Positions 7,859 to 15,490 are shown, counted from the stretch's first letter. The stretch is DNA of 64,000 bases from Bacillota bacterium (GCA_023414875.1 JAEZMV010000018.1:186001-250000), one strand, 5' to 3'. Notes: generated by a model not told the origin, from the letters alone. Made by a program: numbers and translations.

Positions 7859-8869
7859 ATGGCTTTATTTGAATCATATGATAGAAGAATTAATCAAATC
7901 AATGCAGCTTTAAACAGCTATGGCATTGCTTCCATCGAAGAGGCTGAAAAGATTACAAAAGATGCCGGACTTGATGTTTACACTATGGTTAAAGGAATTC
8001 AACCTATTTGTTTTGAAAATGCTTGCTGGGCTTACACGGTAGGTGCAGCAATCGCAATTAAAAAAGGCGCGAAGAAAGCTGCTGATGCAGCAGCAGCAAT
8101 CGGTGAAGGCTTACAATCTTTCTGTATTCCCGGATCAGTTGCTGATCAGAGAAAAGTTGGTTTAGGACATGGTAACCTTGGAAAGATGTTACTGGAAGAA
8201 GAGACCGAATGTTTCTGCTTCTTAGCAGGACATGAGTCCTTTGCAGCAGCAGAAGGTGCTATCGGTATTGCACAGTCAGCTAACAAGGTTAGACAAAAGC
8301 CTCTAAGAGTTATCTTAAACGGTCTTGGTAAGGATGCAGCACAGATTATTTCCCGTATCAACGGTTTTACACATGTTGAGACAGAGATGGATTATTATAC
8401 AGGAGAGGTAAAGGAAGTATTCCGCAAATCCTACTCCACAGGTGTTAGAGCAGCAGTAAACTGCTATGGCGCTAATGATGTTACGGAAGGTGTTGCGATC
8501 ATGCACAAGGAAGGTGTAGACGTTTCCATCACCGGTAACTCCACCAACCCTACCAGATTCCAACATCCGGTAGCAGGTACTTATAAGAAGGAATGCGTTG
8601 ATCAGGGCAAGAGATATTTCTCCGTTGCTTCCGGTGGTGGAACAGGTAGAACACTTCATCCTGATAACATGGCAGCAGGTCCTGCTTCTTATGGTATGAC
8701 AGATACCATGGGTAGAATGCACTCCGACGCTCAGTTCGCAGGTTCTTCCTCCGTTCCGGCTCACGTTGAAATGATGGGTCTGATCGGTGCTGGTAACAAC
8801 CCTATGGTTGGTATGACTGTAGCTGTAGCTGTTTCTATCCAGGAAGCAGCTGAGGCAGGTAAGTTCTAA
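7859..8869 (+). CDS. GGGtGRT protein
   Basis: 336 residues, ribosome site AAAGGAGG before ATG 7859. It is named from the conserved SGGGTGRTLHPDN stretch at about residues 258-270. The N-terminal third contains ICFENACWAYTVG and runs of Ala-rich helix (KKAADAAAAIGEGL). It is strongly expressed-looking (few rare codons) and paired with the NifU-like gene. I know of no assigned reaction; the adjacent scaffold suggests it uses or carries an iron-sulfur cluster. Its last codons (SIQEAAEAGKF) are echoed in a decayed copy at 15404, which marks this gene's 3' end as the insertion point of an accessory island. Confidence 0.88.
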   Translation: MALFESYDRRINQINAALNSYGIASIEEAEKITKDAGLDVYTMVKGIQPICFENACWAYTVGAAIAIKKGAKKAADAAAAIGEGLQSFCIPGSVADQRKVGLGHGNLGKMLLEEETECFCFLAGHESFAAAEGAIGIAQSANKVRQKPLRVILNGLGKDAAQIISRINGFTHVETEMDYYTGEVKEVFRKSYSTGVRAAVNCYGANDVTEGVAIMHKEGVDVSITGNSTNPTRFQHPVAGTYKKECVDQGKRYFSVASGGGTGRTLHPDNMAAGPASYGMTDTMGRMHSDAQFAGSSSVPAHVEMMGLIGAGNNPMVGMTVAVAVSIQEAAEAGKF

Positions 8870-9006
8870 GAAAATGCTGTGTTTTCAAGGCTTTGGAGAG
8901 TTGTGAAAAGTTAACATACGCTATGAATATTAATGAGTAACACACACATAGCACACAAGTAGCACACAGACATAGCACACAAAGAAAATAACCGCCAAAC
9001 TAATAA

Positions 9007-9040
9007 AAAAAGGGATGTTCCGTAATGGTTCATCCCTTTT
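9007..9040 (+). terminator. Hairpin terminator just inside the island
   Basis: AAAAGGGATG (9008-9017) pairs with CATCCCTTTT (9031-9040) around a 13-base loop. The T-run is only four. It would now terminate the GGGtGRT operon, whose original terminator was probably the one now at 15491. Confidence 0.65.
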
Positions 9041-9066
9041 AAAATGCAAACTATTTTACAAGCTGG

Positions 9067-9234
9067 ATGAATGATGAAGAAATGAAGATTCGCGCTGAGT
9101 ATAGGAACCAAAGGGAAAGAACAAAAGACGATGCCTTCAGCAAAGGATTTGATGATTATAATATTAAGAGTTTACCAGCTCAGGAGGTATCCGTTCGACG
9201 TTCTCAATTATACAAGATGAAGAGGCAGCAGTAA
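9067..9234 (+). pseudogene. Short orphan frame, likely gene remnant
   Basis: 55 codons from ATG 9067 (MNDEEMKIRAEYRNQRERTK...) with no ribosome site. The charged EEMKIRAEYRNQRERTKDDA stretch followed by a glycine resembles the C-terminal tail of Rpn-type transposase/nuclease proteins, but that match is weak. I treat it as debris inside the island, not an intact gene. Confidence 0.35.
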
Positions 9235-9384
9235 AAGAATTCAGGGATAGAGTTGTCAATCACGAAACTGAGCGGTTGGCATCATTTGAAAGAGAAAGAA
9301 AATTACAAAAGTAATTAGGATGGATAAGATAAAATGTAAAATTAGAGTATACCCTAGATATCCAATAGAGAAATACTCTTTTTG

Positions 9385-9456
9385 TGTAAAATACAAATTG
9401 ATATATTATTTATTTTACAAAATGTAAATAAAGTCTTTTACATTAAATTTACATAA
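9385..9456. promoter_or_regulatory. Repeated TGTAAA half-sites, possible recombination or operator site
   Basis: TGTAAAATA (9385-9393) faces TATTTTACA (9411-9419). AATGTAAA (9421-9428) faces TTTACATT (9437-9444), and a further TTTACAT follows near 9448. These dyads sit directly upstream of the serine recombinase, where resolvase res sites and autoregulatory operators usually lie. Confidence 0.45.
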
Positions 9457-9495
9457 CGGTATCATGTAAGTAACCAAATGAGGGAGGTTACTTAT

Positions 9496-10053
9496 ATGAG
9501 GATTGGATATGTCAAAGTATCAACGGTTGAACAGAATGAGGGAAGACAGCTCGAAGGATTAAAGAAATATGATATTGAAAAATGGTTTACCGAGAAGGTA
9601 AGCGGCAAGGATACGAACAGACCGAAGCTACAGGAAATGCTAGAGTTTGCCCGAGAGGGTGACACGATATACATTCAAGACTTCTCCAGGCTTGCGAGAT
9701 CAACAAAGGATCTATTGGATATTGTAGATCAGTTGACGGCAAAAGGTGTTCACTTAGTCAGCGGTAAGGAAAGCCTAGATACATCAACTTCAACTGGTAA
9801 GCTAATGCTGACTATGATCGCTGCTATAAATGAATTTGAAAGAAGTAATTTGTTGGAACGACAGAAAGAAGGGATTGCATTGGCCGTCAAAGAAGGTAAA
9901 TATAAAGGTCGGAAGGAAGTAAGCATACCTTACTTTGGTAAGCATTATGACAGATATATGCGAAGAGAAGTAAGTAAGGTTGCATTAGCAAAGGAACTAG
10001 GGATAACCAGACCGACATTGGATAAATTAATAGCAGAACATGAAAGTAAATAA
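9496..10053 (+). CDS. Serine recombinase (resolvase/invertase family)
   Basis: 185 residues from ATG 9496, which has AGGGAGG 9 bases upstream; the ATG at 9478 lies before that site. The N-terminal catalytic domain begins MRIGYVKVSTVEQN with the nucleophile Ser in VST. It continues with FTEKVSGKDTNRPKLQ and the arginine motif DFSRLARSTKDLL. The hinge helix and C-terminal helix-turn-helix (VSKVALAKELGITRPTLDKLI) match small resolvases and invertases. It likely acts on the dyads just upstream. Such enzymes resolve cointegrates or invert segments; they are often plasmid or transposon borne, consistent with the island. Confidence 0.92.
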   Translation: MRIGYVKVSTVEQNEGRQLEGLKKYDIEKWFTEKVSGKDTNRPKLQEMLEFAREGDTIYIQDFSRLARSTKDLLDIVDQLTAKGVHLVSGKESLDTSTSTGKLMLTMIAAINEFERSNLLERQKEGIALAVKEGKYKGRKEVSIPYFGKHYDRYMRREVSKVALAKELGITRPTLDKLIAEHESK

Positions 10054-10060
10054 CTATCAC

Positions 10061-10094
10061 AGGCAGCAGGATTATTCTTGTTGCCTATTCTTTT
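10061..10094 (+). terminator. Imperfect terminator after the recombinase
   Basis: AGGCAGCAGG (10061-10070) and CTTGTTGCCT (10077-10086) pair with G-T wobbles around ATTATT, followed by a T-rich tract (ATTCTTTTG). Confidence 0.5.
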
Positions 10095-10367
10095 GTTTGG
10101 AATATAGCAGTATACTCACGAATAGATAAGCATGTATGAGATTATGACTGTATGAGCATGATATTTGACATCTTAGGTTATTCAATGACTATTGATGGAT
10201 ATTCATCTTTGAGCAATAAAACATCTAGAATGTCAAAATACGAGGTCACATCATCATGACCGGGGTAGGGGTTATATAGCAGAGGGCCCAGGGAGGTGTA
10301 TTCACCTTCAGAATGCCGCAAAAAACAAACAAGGCATTTTAGGGTAGCAAAAAACTACAACAGAATA

Positions 10368-11833
10368 GGGACTATCCCAAAGTTTGTGTAAACCTTCAAA
10401 CTGATATAATATTATTCAGTTTGGAGGTTTTATTTTATGGCTAAAAGAAGAAGGGATGAGTCTCCTGAAAAGCAGGCTCTACGTGAAATGATTGGTGGAT
10501 ATCTTAAAGAGAACCCAGTCAAAGATGGCAAGGACATCAATGCCATGATGAGGGATATGATGTCAGTTATACTTGAAGAAAGCTTAGATGGTGAGATGGA
10601 CGAAGGCCTCGGGTATTCTAAGTATGACTACCGAAATAAGCAGACCGATGATAGCCGAAACGGATACACCACTAAAACAATGCATACTAGTTATGATGAC
10701 ATGGATCTCGATGTTCCGAGAGATCGTAATGGTGAGTTTGAACCACAGATTGTAAAGAAATATCAGAACACCATCAGTCAGGACATGGAGGAAAAAATCA
10801 TTTCGATGTATGCAAAAGGTATGACAACCGGTGACATCGAAAGCCATATGCAGGAACTGTATGGGGTAGATATCTCTGATAGTACCATCAGTCGCATAAC
10901 TGATAAGATACTGTCTACCGTTAAGGAATGGCAGGAACGGCCATTGGAAGAGATTTATGAAGTACTTTGTATGGATGCCATACATTTTCACGATAGAAGT
11001 GAAGGACGTATCGTGAAACGGGCTGTATACATAGCTATTGGGATTGACATGACCGGTAGGAAAGACGTTATTGGTATGTATGTAGGGGAAAATGAAAGTG
11101 CTAAGTTCTGGCTTTCCCTCATGAATGGTCTCAAAAATCGTGGTGTGAAGGACATACTGATTGCTTGTGTAGACGGGCTCTCGGGATTTCCACAGGCAAT
11201 TGATGCAGTATTTCCAAAGACCGAAATTCAACAGTGTATCATACACCAGATCCGAAACACTACTAAGTTTGTTTCTTACAAGGATATCAAATTCCTCATG
11301 ATTGACTTGAAACGAGTATATGCAGCTCCAACGGAAGAAATCGCTCTGAACGAACTTGAGCTTTTTGATAATAAATGGTGTTCCAAATATCCTAAGATAG
11401 GCAAGTCCTGGAGGGATAACTGGGTAAATCTTTCAACATACTTCAAATATCCGGAAGCCATACGCAGAGTTATTTACACAACCAATGTCATAGAAGGATT
11501 TAGCCGTCAACTTCGAAAGGTAACAAAGAGCAAGTAGCCTTTTAAAAATGCTTTACCTTGCTACAATGGATATCACTAAGAAATGGACTGGACACCGCCA
11601 AGATTGGGGCCAGATACACTCACAGCTGGAGATTTACTTTGAAGAACGTCTGTCCTGAAAAATGAATAAGTTAAGGTGTTAAAGCTGCCAAAAGGGAGTT
11701 TTACTTGACAACCATAAAATCAGCTTTATAATACAAACAAGGGCAAGAACCAATGAAAAATGGCCTTGCCCTTATGCAACTATTAAAATTTTATATCAGT
11801 TTTTTGAGTTTACACAGACTTTGAAACGGTCTC
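10368..11833 (+). mobile_element. IS256-family insertion sequence, degenerate
   Basis: Imperfect 26-bp terminal inverted repeats lie at 10368-10393 and 11808-11833; the inner parts match best (GTGTAAAC and its complement). The element is flanked by ACAGAATA at 10360-10367 and ACCGAATA at 11834-11841, an 8-bp target duplication with one change. Length 1466 bp fits IS256 elements. Its transposase is disrupted, so the copy should not move by itself. A hairpin with arms AAGGGCAAG and CTTGCCCTT sits near its right end. Confidence 0.82.
10437..11658 (+). pseudogene. IS256-family transposase, frameshifted near the C-terminus
   Basis: The main frame (10437-11537) gives 366 residues of a Mutator-type DDE transposase. 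It shows MGDIESHMQELYG-like HTH text, the first Asp in CMDAIHFHDR, the second Asp in IACVDGLSGFPQAI and the late region TTNVIEGFSRQLRKVTKSK. The expected catalytic Glu is in NVIEGF. Directly after KVTKSK there is a stop, and the missing tail (LLKMLYLATMDITKKW, then QDWGQIHSQLEIYFEERL) is found in another frame up to TGA at 11658. A small deletion plus frameshift has therefore removed about 8 codons. It is probably inactive. Confidence 0.9.
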
Positions 11834-11865
11834 ACCGAATATTGATAGTTGGTAGTGGAATGAAG

Positions 11866-12399
11866 CTAATTTATCACTTTAGCCAATTGCAGGATTATTG
11901 GGATTGCTGCAATGATTATATCAATTCCTTTATCTAGGGCTATTGACTTCCAATCAATTTTTTTACCCTGAATCATTAAACTGTATATCTCTTTTGCAAG
12001 AATATTCGCTTCTTCTTGTAATTCTTGGCTGTATTCCTCAAGAATAAATAAATCGCTTAGGGTTCTACTTATCCCCGTTAATTGCTGTTTGAGTAATTGT
12101 ATTAACTCTCTTTGATTTTGTAGATCATCATTTTTCTGTTGAATTTGCTCTTCTAGTTTTTCATTAACCCTCTCGAGGCTTTCAGCTGTTGCTCTTAAGT
12201 TAGTTCTATTTTCTTCTTCTCTTTCTTCCTTGAAGCGCCGTTGCTCATCAATTATGTTAATGGTGCTTTGATTAGTATAGTCTATAGAACGCAATTGACT
12301 TACTAAATCATCTGTATTAATATTGTGAAAATTTGACATATCTATATTTACTGATTTAGACATAGCTGCATTTAATTTAGCTAAAACATCATTATCCAT
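11866..12399 (-). CDS. Coiled-coil protein with C-terminal hydrophobic segment, unknown function
   Basis: 177 residues, start ATG 12399 behind GAGGGGG. Residues about 50-120 are a long charged coiled coil (RRFKEEREEENRTNLRATAE, then ESLERVNEKLEEQIQQKNDD). The C-terminus (GIDIIIAAIPIILQLAKVIN) is a hydrophobic helix that could be a membrane anchor or pore-type helix. It has its own good promoter at 12430-12458. It lies in the island next to the toxin-antitoxin locus but is separated from it by a terminator, so it is not part of that transcript. No family is recognised. A defence or stress role is possible from location only. Confidence 0.72.
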   Translation of the reverse strand: MDNDVLAKLNAAMSKSVNIDMSNFHNINTDDLVSQLRSIDYTNQSTINIIDEQRRFKEEREEENRTNLRATAESLERVNEKLEEQIQQKNDDLQNQRELIQLLKQQLTGISRTLSDLFILEEYSQELQEEANILAKEIYSLMIQGKKIDWKSIALDKGIDIIIAAIPIILQLAKVIN

Positions 12400-12429
12400 A
12401 TAATCCCCCTCTTAAAATCTACTAAGTTA

Positions 12430-12458
12430 ATTATATAGAATTTTATTCCAACTATCAA
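12430..12458 (-). promoter_or_regulatory. Sigma-70 type promoter of the coiled-coil gene
   Basis: On the minus strand TTGATA (12458-12453), 17 bases, then a perfect TATAAT (12435-12430), 31 bases before the start codon. Confidence 0.7.
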
Positions 12459-12493
12459 TAAATATTTGTCAATATTCGTCATTTAATCACCGC

Positions 12494-12509
12494 TCGACAT
12501 TAATGTCGA
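12494..12509. promoter_or_regulatory. Perfect 16-bp palindrome TCGACATTAATGTCGA
   Basis: A self-complementary site between the coiled-coil promoter and the toxin gene terminator. It could be an operator. No cognate regulator is visible in the island. Confidence 0.35.
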
Positions 12510-12533
12510 ACCCTTCAGCTGCTTAAAGTATAA

Positions 12534-12563
12534 TAAAAAGCACCTACTTTATGGTAGATGCTT
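12534..12563 (-). terminator. Terminator of the toxin gene, overlapping its stop codon
   Basis: Arms AAGCACCTAC (12538-12547) and GTAGATGCTT (12554-12563) pair on the minus strand with one G-T pair. The loop contains the TAA stop of the toxin frame, and TTTATT follows. Confidence 0.8.
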
Positions 12564-13094
12564 TAAAATTTCATTTGCCGTAGCTGCTTCGATTTCAGAT
12601 TTCTCAAATTCTAATTCAGATACAAGATAATTTCTAATATCACTAATATGATGTGGAAAGTAGTTTACTTTACGAAACTCAAATGCTAAAATTTTTCTTA
12701 ATTTTCTTTCAATTTCGCTAATGTCATATTTATTTTGCATAATTACATGTACGCCATTGGTAGTATATTCATGATCTATATATTTATCAGTTAAAGGAAA
12801 ACAAGAACTTATTTTATATAAAGAATATTTTGTTGTCTTCGCAATATGATAATAGCAACTTCGTAAATCAGTATCAGAACACGATATACAAAATTCATAA
12901 TATTTCTTTTGTTTTTCGTTTCTATGGTCTAAGTCGCTAGTAGGAATAGCCCAATACAATCCATCAATCTTATTATCTTTAATACAACAATATGTAGGTC
13001 TTTTATTCCCGTCAGTATCTCGAAGTTCTATTCCGATTTTTTTTAAATTAGTAAAGAATTCAGACTTAATTGAATATAATCCATGTTCTACCAT
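12549..13094 (-). CDS. Type III toxin-antitoxin endoribonuclease toxin (ToxN/AbiQ superfamily, CptN/TenpN-like)
   Basis: 181 residues. The start is ATG 13094, preceded by AAGGAG; an upstream ATG at 13121 lies inside the terminator hairpin and is rejected. Features matching my recollection of the ToxN/AbiQ superfamily are RPTYCCIKD, then YWAIPTSDLDHR (the strand and T-S pair near the active site, with nearby Lys), CFPLTDKYID, and a helical basic C-terminus. Known members cut RNA at specific sites and are held inactive by a repeated RNA that they process themselves. Exactly such an RNA with promoter and leaky-type terminator lies immediately upstream. Assignment to the CptN or TenpN branch is tentative. 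The gene context (mobile island) is typical for phage-defence toxins. Confidence 0.8.
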   Translation of the reverse strand: MVEHGLYSIKSEFFTNLKKIGIELRDTDGNKRPTYCCIKDNKIDGLYWAIPTSDLDHRNEKQKKYYEFCISCSDTDLRSCYYHIAKTTKYSLYKISSCFPLTDKYIDHEYTTNGVHVIMQNKYDISEIERKLRKILAFEFRKVNYFPHHISDIRNYLVSELEFEKSEIEAATANEILKHLP

Positions 13095-13107
13095 GCTTCT
13101 CCTTAGT

Positions 13108-13135
13108 AAAAAGGAGCCCAATTTATAGGCTCCTT
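13108..13135 (-). terminator. Terminator between antitoxin repeats and toxin gene
   Basis: GGCTCCTT/AAGGAGCC arms (13128-13135 and 13111-13118) with a 9-base loop and a U-tract at the minus-strand 3' side. In type III systems this hairpin limits read-through so that antitoxin exceeds toxin mRNA. The toxin ribosome site starts a few bases after it. Confidence 0.85.
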
Positions 13136-13282
13136 CTTCAATCTGTCTATTTAGGAACGCTGAACAGCAGGCGTTTTTCTTCGATTCATCAATTTAAAAC
13201 ACCGATGACAAGTGTATTTCTTCGATTTGCCGTTTAAAGCACAGCCAACAAGTGCATTTTGAGAAATCACTTCGGATTTCTT
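13108..13282 (-). ncRNA. Type III antitoxin RNA: three hairpin repeats plus terminator
   Basis: On the minus strand the transcript predicted from the promoter at 13317-13289 contains three units, each with AAATC(C)GAAG, a short stem and TTTAAA or CTAAA after it. The stems are GCAC/GTGC (13255-13252 with 13242-13239), ACAC/GTGT (13215-13212 with 13202-13199) and ACGC/GCGT (13174-13171 with 13160-13157). Stem bases differ between units but keep pairing, and unit spacing is 40 and 42 nt. A terminator follows, in register with the repeats. This is the architecture of ToxI, CptI and TenpI antitoxins, in which each processed repeat folds as a pseudoknot. The 63-codon frame through it is incidental. 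Confidence 0.8.
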
Positions 13283-13288
13283 AACTAT

Positions 13289-13317
13289 ATTGTATTCCAT
13301 TATATACATAATGTCAA
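13289..13317 (-). promoter_or_regulatory. Promoter of the toxin-antitoxin locus
   Basis: Consensus TTGACA (13317-13312), exactly 17 bases, then TACAAT (13294-13289). The predicted RNA start near 13282 falls just before the first repeat. Confidence 0.8.
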
Positions 13318-13751
13318 TAAAGAAGTTCGTTTTATACAACATTTATTTCATTTTAGTAAACAAATGTTGCGTAAACATAAAGAAAAATTTGCTTCGTACA
13401 TTATATAACATTATATTCTGACATTCCAAGTAATGGAACAGAGCATAACTAGTAATTACAGGATAATAGCTCTGGCTTGTATTTAATTGATCCCGGTAGG
13501 GATCTGTAGAGAATTACTCCGGTGGTATTTGGTTAGGGCCGAAGGTAATTTCAAAACAAACAAAGCTTATTTTCCTTGTTATTAAAAATATAGAAAAAGT
13601 AAAAGATAAATAATCAGAAGAAGGCATGATCATTCCGCTTGACGGCAATATCTTAAGGCCTATTATTATGCTTATTTTTACATATTGCAATAATTTCCAA
13701 CAAAGTGGTATAATGAGAGAAAATATACCACCGGGGAGGATGAAGGTTCCT

Positions 13752-14681
13752 ATGAGGAAAACAATTATTCCTTTATTAGTCTTATGCTTCGTGCTAACAG
13801 GATGTAGCAGTGACATTGATGTAACTAACACTGATTTCAATAATACTGTTATTAGCCCCGAAATTCCATCACCTATGCTTACTTCTAACCCTTCACCAAC
13901 ACAGATTGAAAATGAATTACCCGATAATGTAGAAGTTTTATATAATTCACTTGTATCGATTTGTGATAGTAATACGTTCTGCTATACAGTTTTAAATAAA
14001 CCAGAGAATGCAATTTCGGCTTATCAATTTAGCTTTGGCTATTCTGAAAATCCTTCAAGCAATGGAAGTGCTATGTTTAGTATTAAAGAGGATAAAAAAT
14101 CATTTAGTATAAGCTTTTTAGAATCATCATACGGAAACGTTGCACCTCCCCTCATAATGGATACATTAAAAGCAGCAATTATGTATATCGATAACACTAT
14201 TAACTCAGATGAAGCAGAAAAATTAATTGTAGACTTATGTAGTTCATATGATGGGTCCAGCTATACCCATATTATTGAAATAAATGGCTATAATCTTCTG
14301 TTTGCACCTACATCTTATCATATGGAGTTTCATGCTATATCTGATAATGAAATAATTCCAAGGGGTTTTTCTGTAATAAATTATTCTGAGGCATCGTTAG
14401 ATCAAATGAAGTCTACATTAAATATAGGTAAAAAGTTTTATCTTGAAGGTATTGTGGTTGATGTTAAAGAACGAGTTATAGCTGGTGCAGCCAGTGATAT
14501 GAGGTGTGGTTCAATAACCGTATCAACTGAAGAAAATGATGAGTATGAGATTATAGTGCAATACCAGGATTTGCCGGTTGTCATAGAAATAGACGCAAAA
14601 TATACATTCTATGGCTTTGTTGGGGCTTATACAAAAGGAGAACCTTGCTTATGGGCTGATTATATCATTGAAATACAATAG
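13752..14681 (+). CDS. Lipoprotein of unknown function
   Basis: 309 residues from ATG 13752, preceded by GGGGAGG and GAAGG; the frame extends further up without a ribosome site. MRKTIIPLLVLCFVLTGC is a lipoprotein signal with lipobox LTGC, so the protein is exported and lipid-anchored. A Ser/Thr/Pro-rich spacer (ISPEIPSPMLTSNPSPTQIE) follows. The C-terminal 80 residues (KKFYLEGIVVDVKERVI... onward to KYTFYGFVG) look like an OB-fold-type beta domain, as seen in several clostridial lipoproteins. A promoter TTGCAA, 18 bases, TATAAT (13685-13714) precedes it. The function is unknown. The next gene is 26 bases downstream, so the two probably form an operon. Confidence 0.8.
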   Translation: MRKTIIPLLVLCFVLTGCSSDIDVTNTDFNNTVISPEIPSPMLTSNPSPTQIENELPDNVEVLYNSLVSICDSNTFCYTVLNKPENAISAYQFSFGYSENPSSNGSAMFSIKEDKKSFSISFLESSYGNVAPPLIMDTLKAAIMYIDNTINSDEAEKLIVDLCSSYDGSSYTHIIEINGYNLLFAPTSYHMEFHAISDNEIIPRGFSVINYSEASLDQMKSTLNIGKKFYLEGIVVDVKERVIAGAASDMRCGSITVSTEENDEYEIIVQYQDLPVVIEIDAKYTFYGFVGAYTKGEPCLWADYIIEIQ

Positions 14682-14707
14682 AATAAATATTAAATAGGGG
14701 GATATCC

Positions 14708-15274
14708 ATGAAAAAAATAGTATCATTTTTATTAATTCTAGCACTATGTTTGACAGTAATTCCGGCAACTAGAGCGGACGCTGCGGTTAAATTAAGCAAG
14801 ACAAAGGCTACTCTTGAAGTTGATGCTACATTACAGCTAAAAATAACGGGTACAGACAGTTCGGTTAAATGGACAAGTTCAAAGGAAACTATTACGACTG
14901 TTAGTAAAAAGGGATTGGTAACTGCTGTCAAAGCTGGAACAGCCACAATTACTGCTACAGTTGACGGCAAAGGATATTCGTGCAGTGTATACGTGGTAAA
15001 TAGTCAAAAAATGAGTATTGTTGTAGGGCAGACTAAAGAATTCATAAAAGGTGTCTATATTGTTGGGGAAGATATTCCGGCAGGGAAGTATGATTTATCA
15101 TCGGATACTGAGTTTTGCAGATTACATATTTATGAAACTGAAGACAGTGAGTATCCTGATATTTCAGAACAGATAGGTAAAGATGAAGGCGGTTACAACA
15201 ACCTAGTCTTGAAAGAGGGAAATAAAGTTGAAATAAAGTATAATGGTGTGATTAAATTTACAAGAGAAAAATAA
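14708..15274 (+). CDS. Secreted protein with a bacterial Ig-like (BIG2) domain
   Basis: 188 residues. MKKIVSFLLILALCLTVIPA followed by TRADA is a cleavable signal peptide. Residues 27-100 form a BIG2 Ig-like domain: VKLSKTKATLEVDATLQLKI, VKWTSSKETITTVSKKGLVT, AGTATITATV. The C-terminal part (IVGEDIPAGKYDLSSDTEFC... KVEIKYNGVIKF) is a second small beta domain with the EDIPAGKY motif found in many secreted Gram-positive proteins. It follows the lipoprotein gene by 26 bases with a GGGGGA ribosome site. It probably acts at the cell surface; the partner is unknown. Confidence 0.85.
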   Translation: MKKIVSFLLILALCLTVIPATRADAAVKLSKTKATLEVDATLQLKITGTDSSVKWTSSKETITTVSKKGLVTAVKAGTATITATVDGKGYSCSVYVVNSQKMSIVVGQTKEFIKGVYIVGEDIPAGKYDLSSDTEFCRLHIYETEDSEYPDISEQIGKDEGGYNNLVLKEGNKVEIKYNGVIKFTREK

Positions 15275-15403
15275 TAGTTCTATGGACTATTTATGGACAG
15301 AAAACCTAAATAATCTTATTGTTATAATGTTAATAATAGCGGTTAGAGTTGTAGAATAGCAAACTTGTAGCACACAAATAGCCTTGAAAACCGCATAGAA
15401 TAG

Positions 15404-15451
15404 ATGCTGGCAGTTTCTATTCAGGAAGCAGCAGAGGCAAATCGTTTCTAA
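15404..15451 (+). pseudogene. Decayed duplicate of the 3' end of the GGGtGRT gene
   Basis: The frame reads MLAVSIQEAAEANRF then stop, against AVAVSIQEAAEAGKF at the end of the GGGtGRT gene (8822-8869). At DNA level 8829-8857 and 15411-15439 match at 26 of 29 positions. It lies 12 bases outside the island's right inverted repeat. Downstream, GGTAAGTTCTAA is a further echo of the gene's last codons. Confidence 0.75.
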
Positions 15452-15490
15452 GAAACGCTTGGTAAGTTCTAAATAAAAGAAGATATTCCA

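Larger units (their letters stand above)
8881..15391. mobile_element. Accessory island inserted behind the GGGtGRT gene
   Basis: The ends carry a perfect 12-bp inverted repeat, GTTTTCAAGGCT at 8881-8892 and AGCCTTGAAAAC at 15380-15391. Each end also has a GTAGCACACA motif in the same orientation a little inside. Just outside the right end is a decayed copy of the GGGtGRT gene's last 15 codons. Contents are a serine recombinase, a broken IS256 element, a coiled-coil protein, a type III toxin-antitoxin locus, a lipoprotein and an Ig-like protein. The boundary assignment is inference from these repeats. Confidence 0.6.

Noticed and set aside
10584..11246. Long minus-strand frame of 220 codons
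   Set aside because: It is the antisense shadow of the IS256 transposase.
13151..13342. 63-codon minus-strand frame upstream of the toxin
   Set aside because: It runs through the promoter and antitoxin RNA repeats; covarying stems show the RNA is functional, and the frame has no ribosome site.
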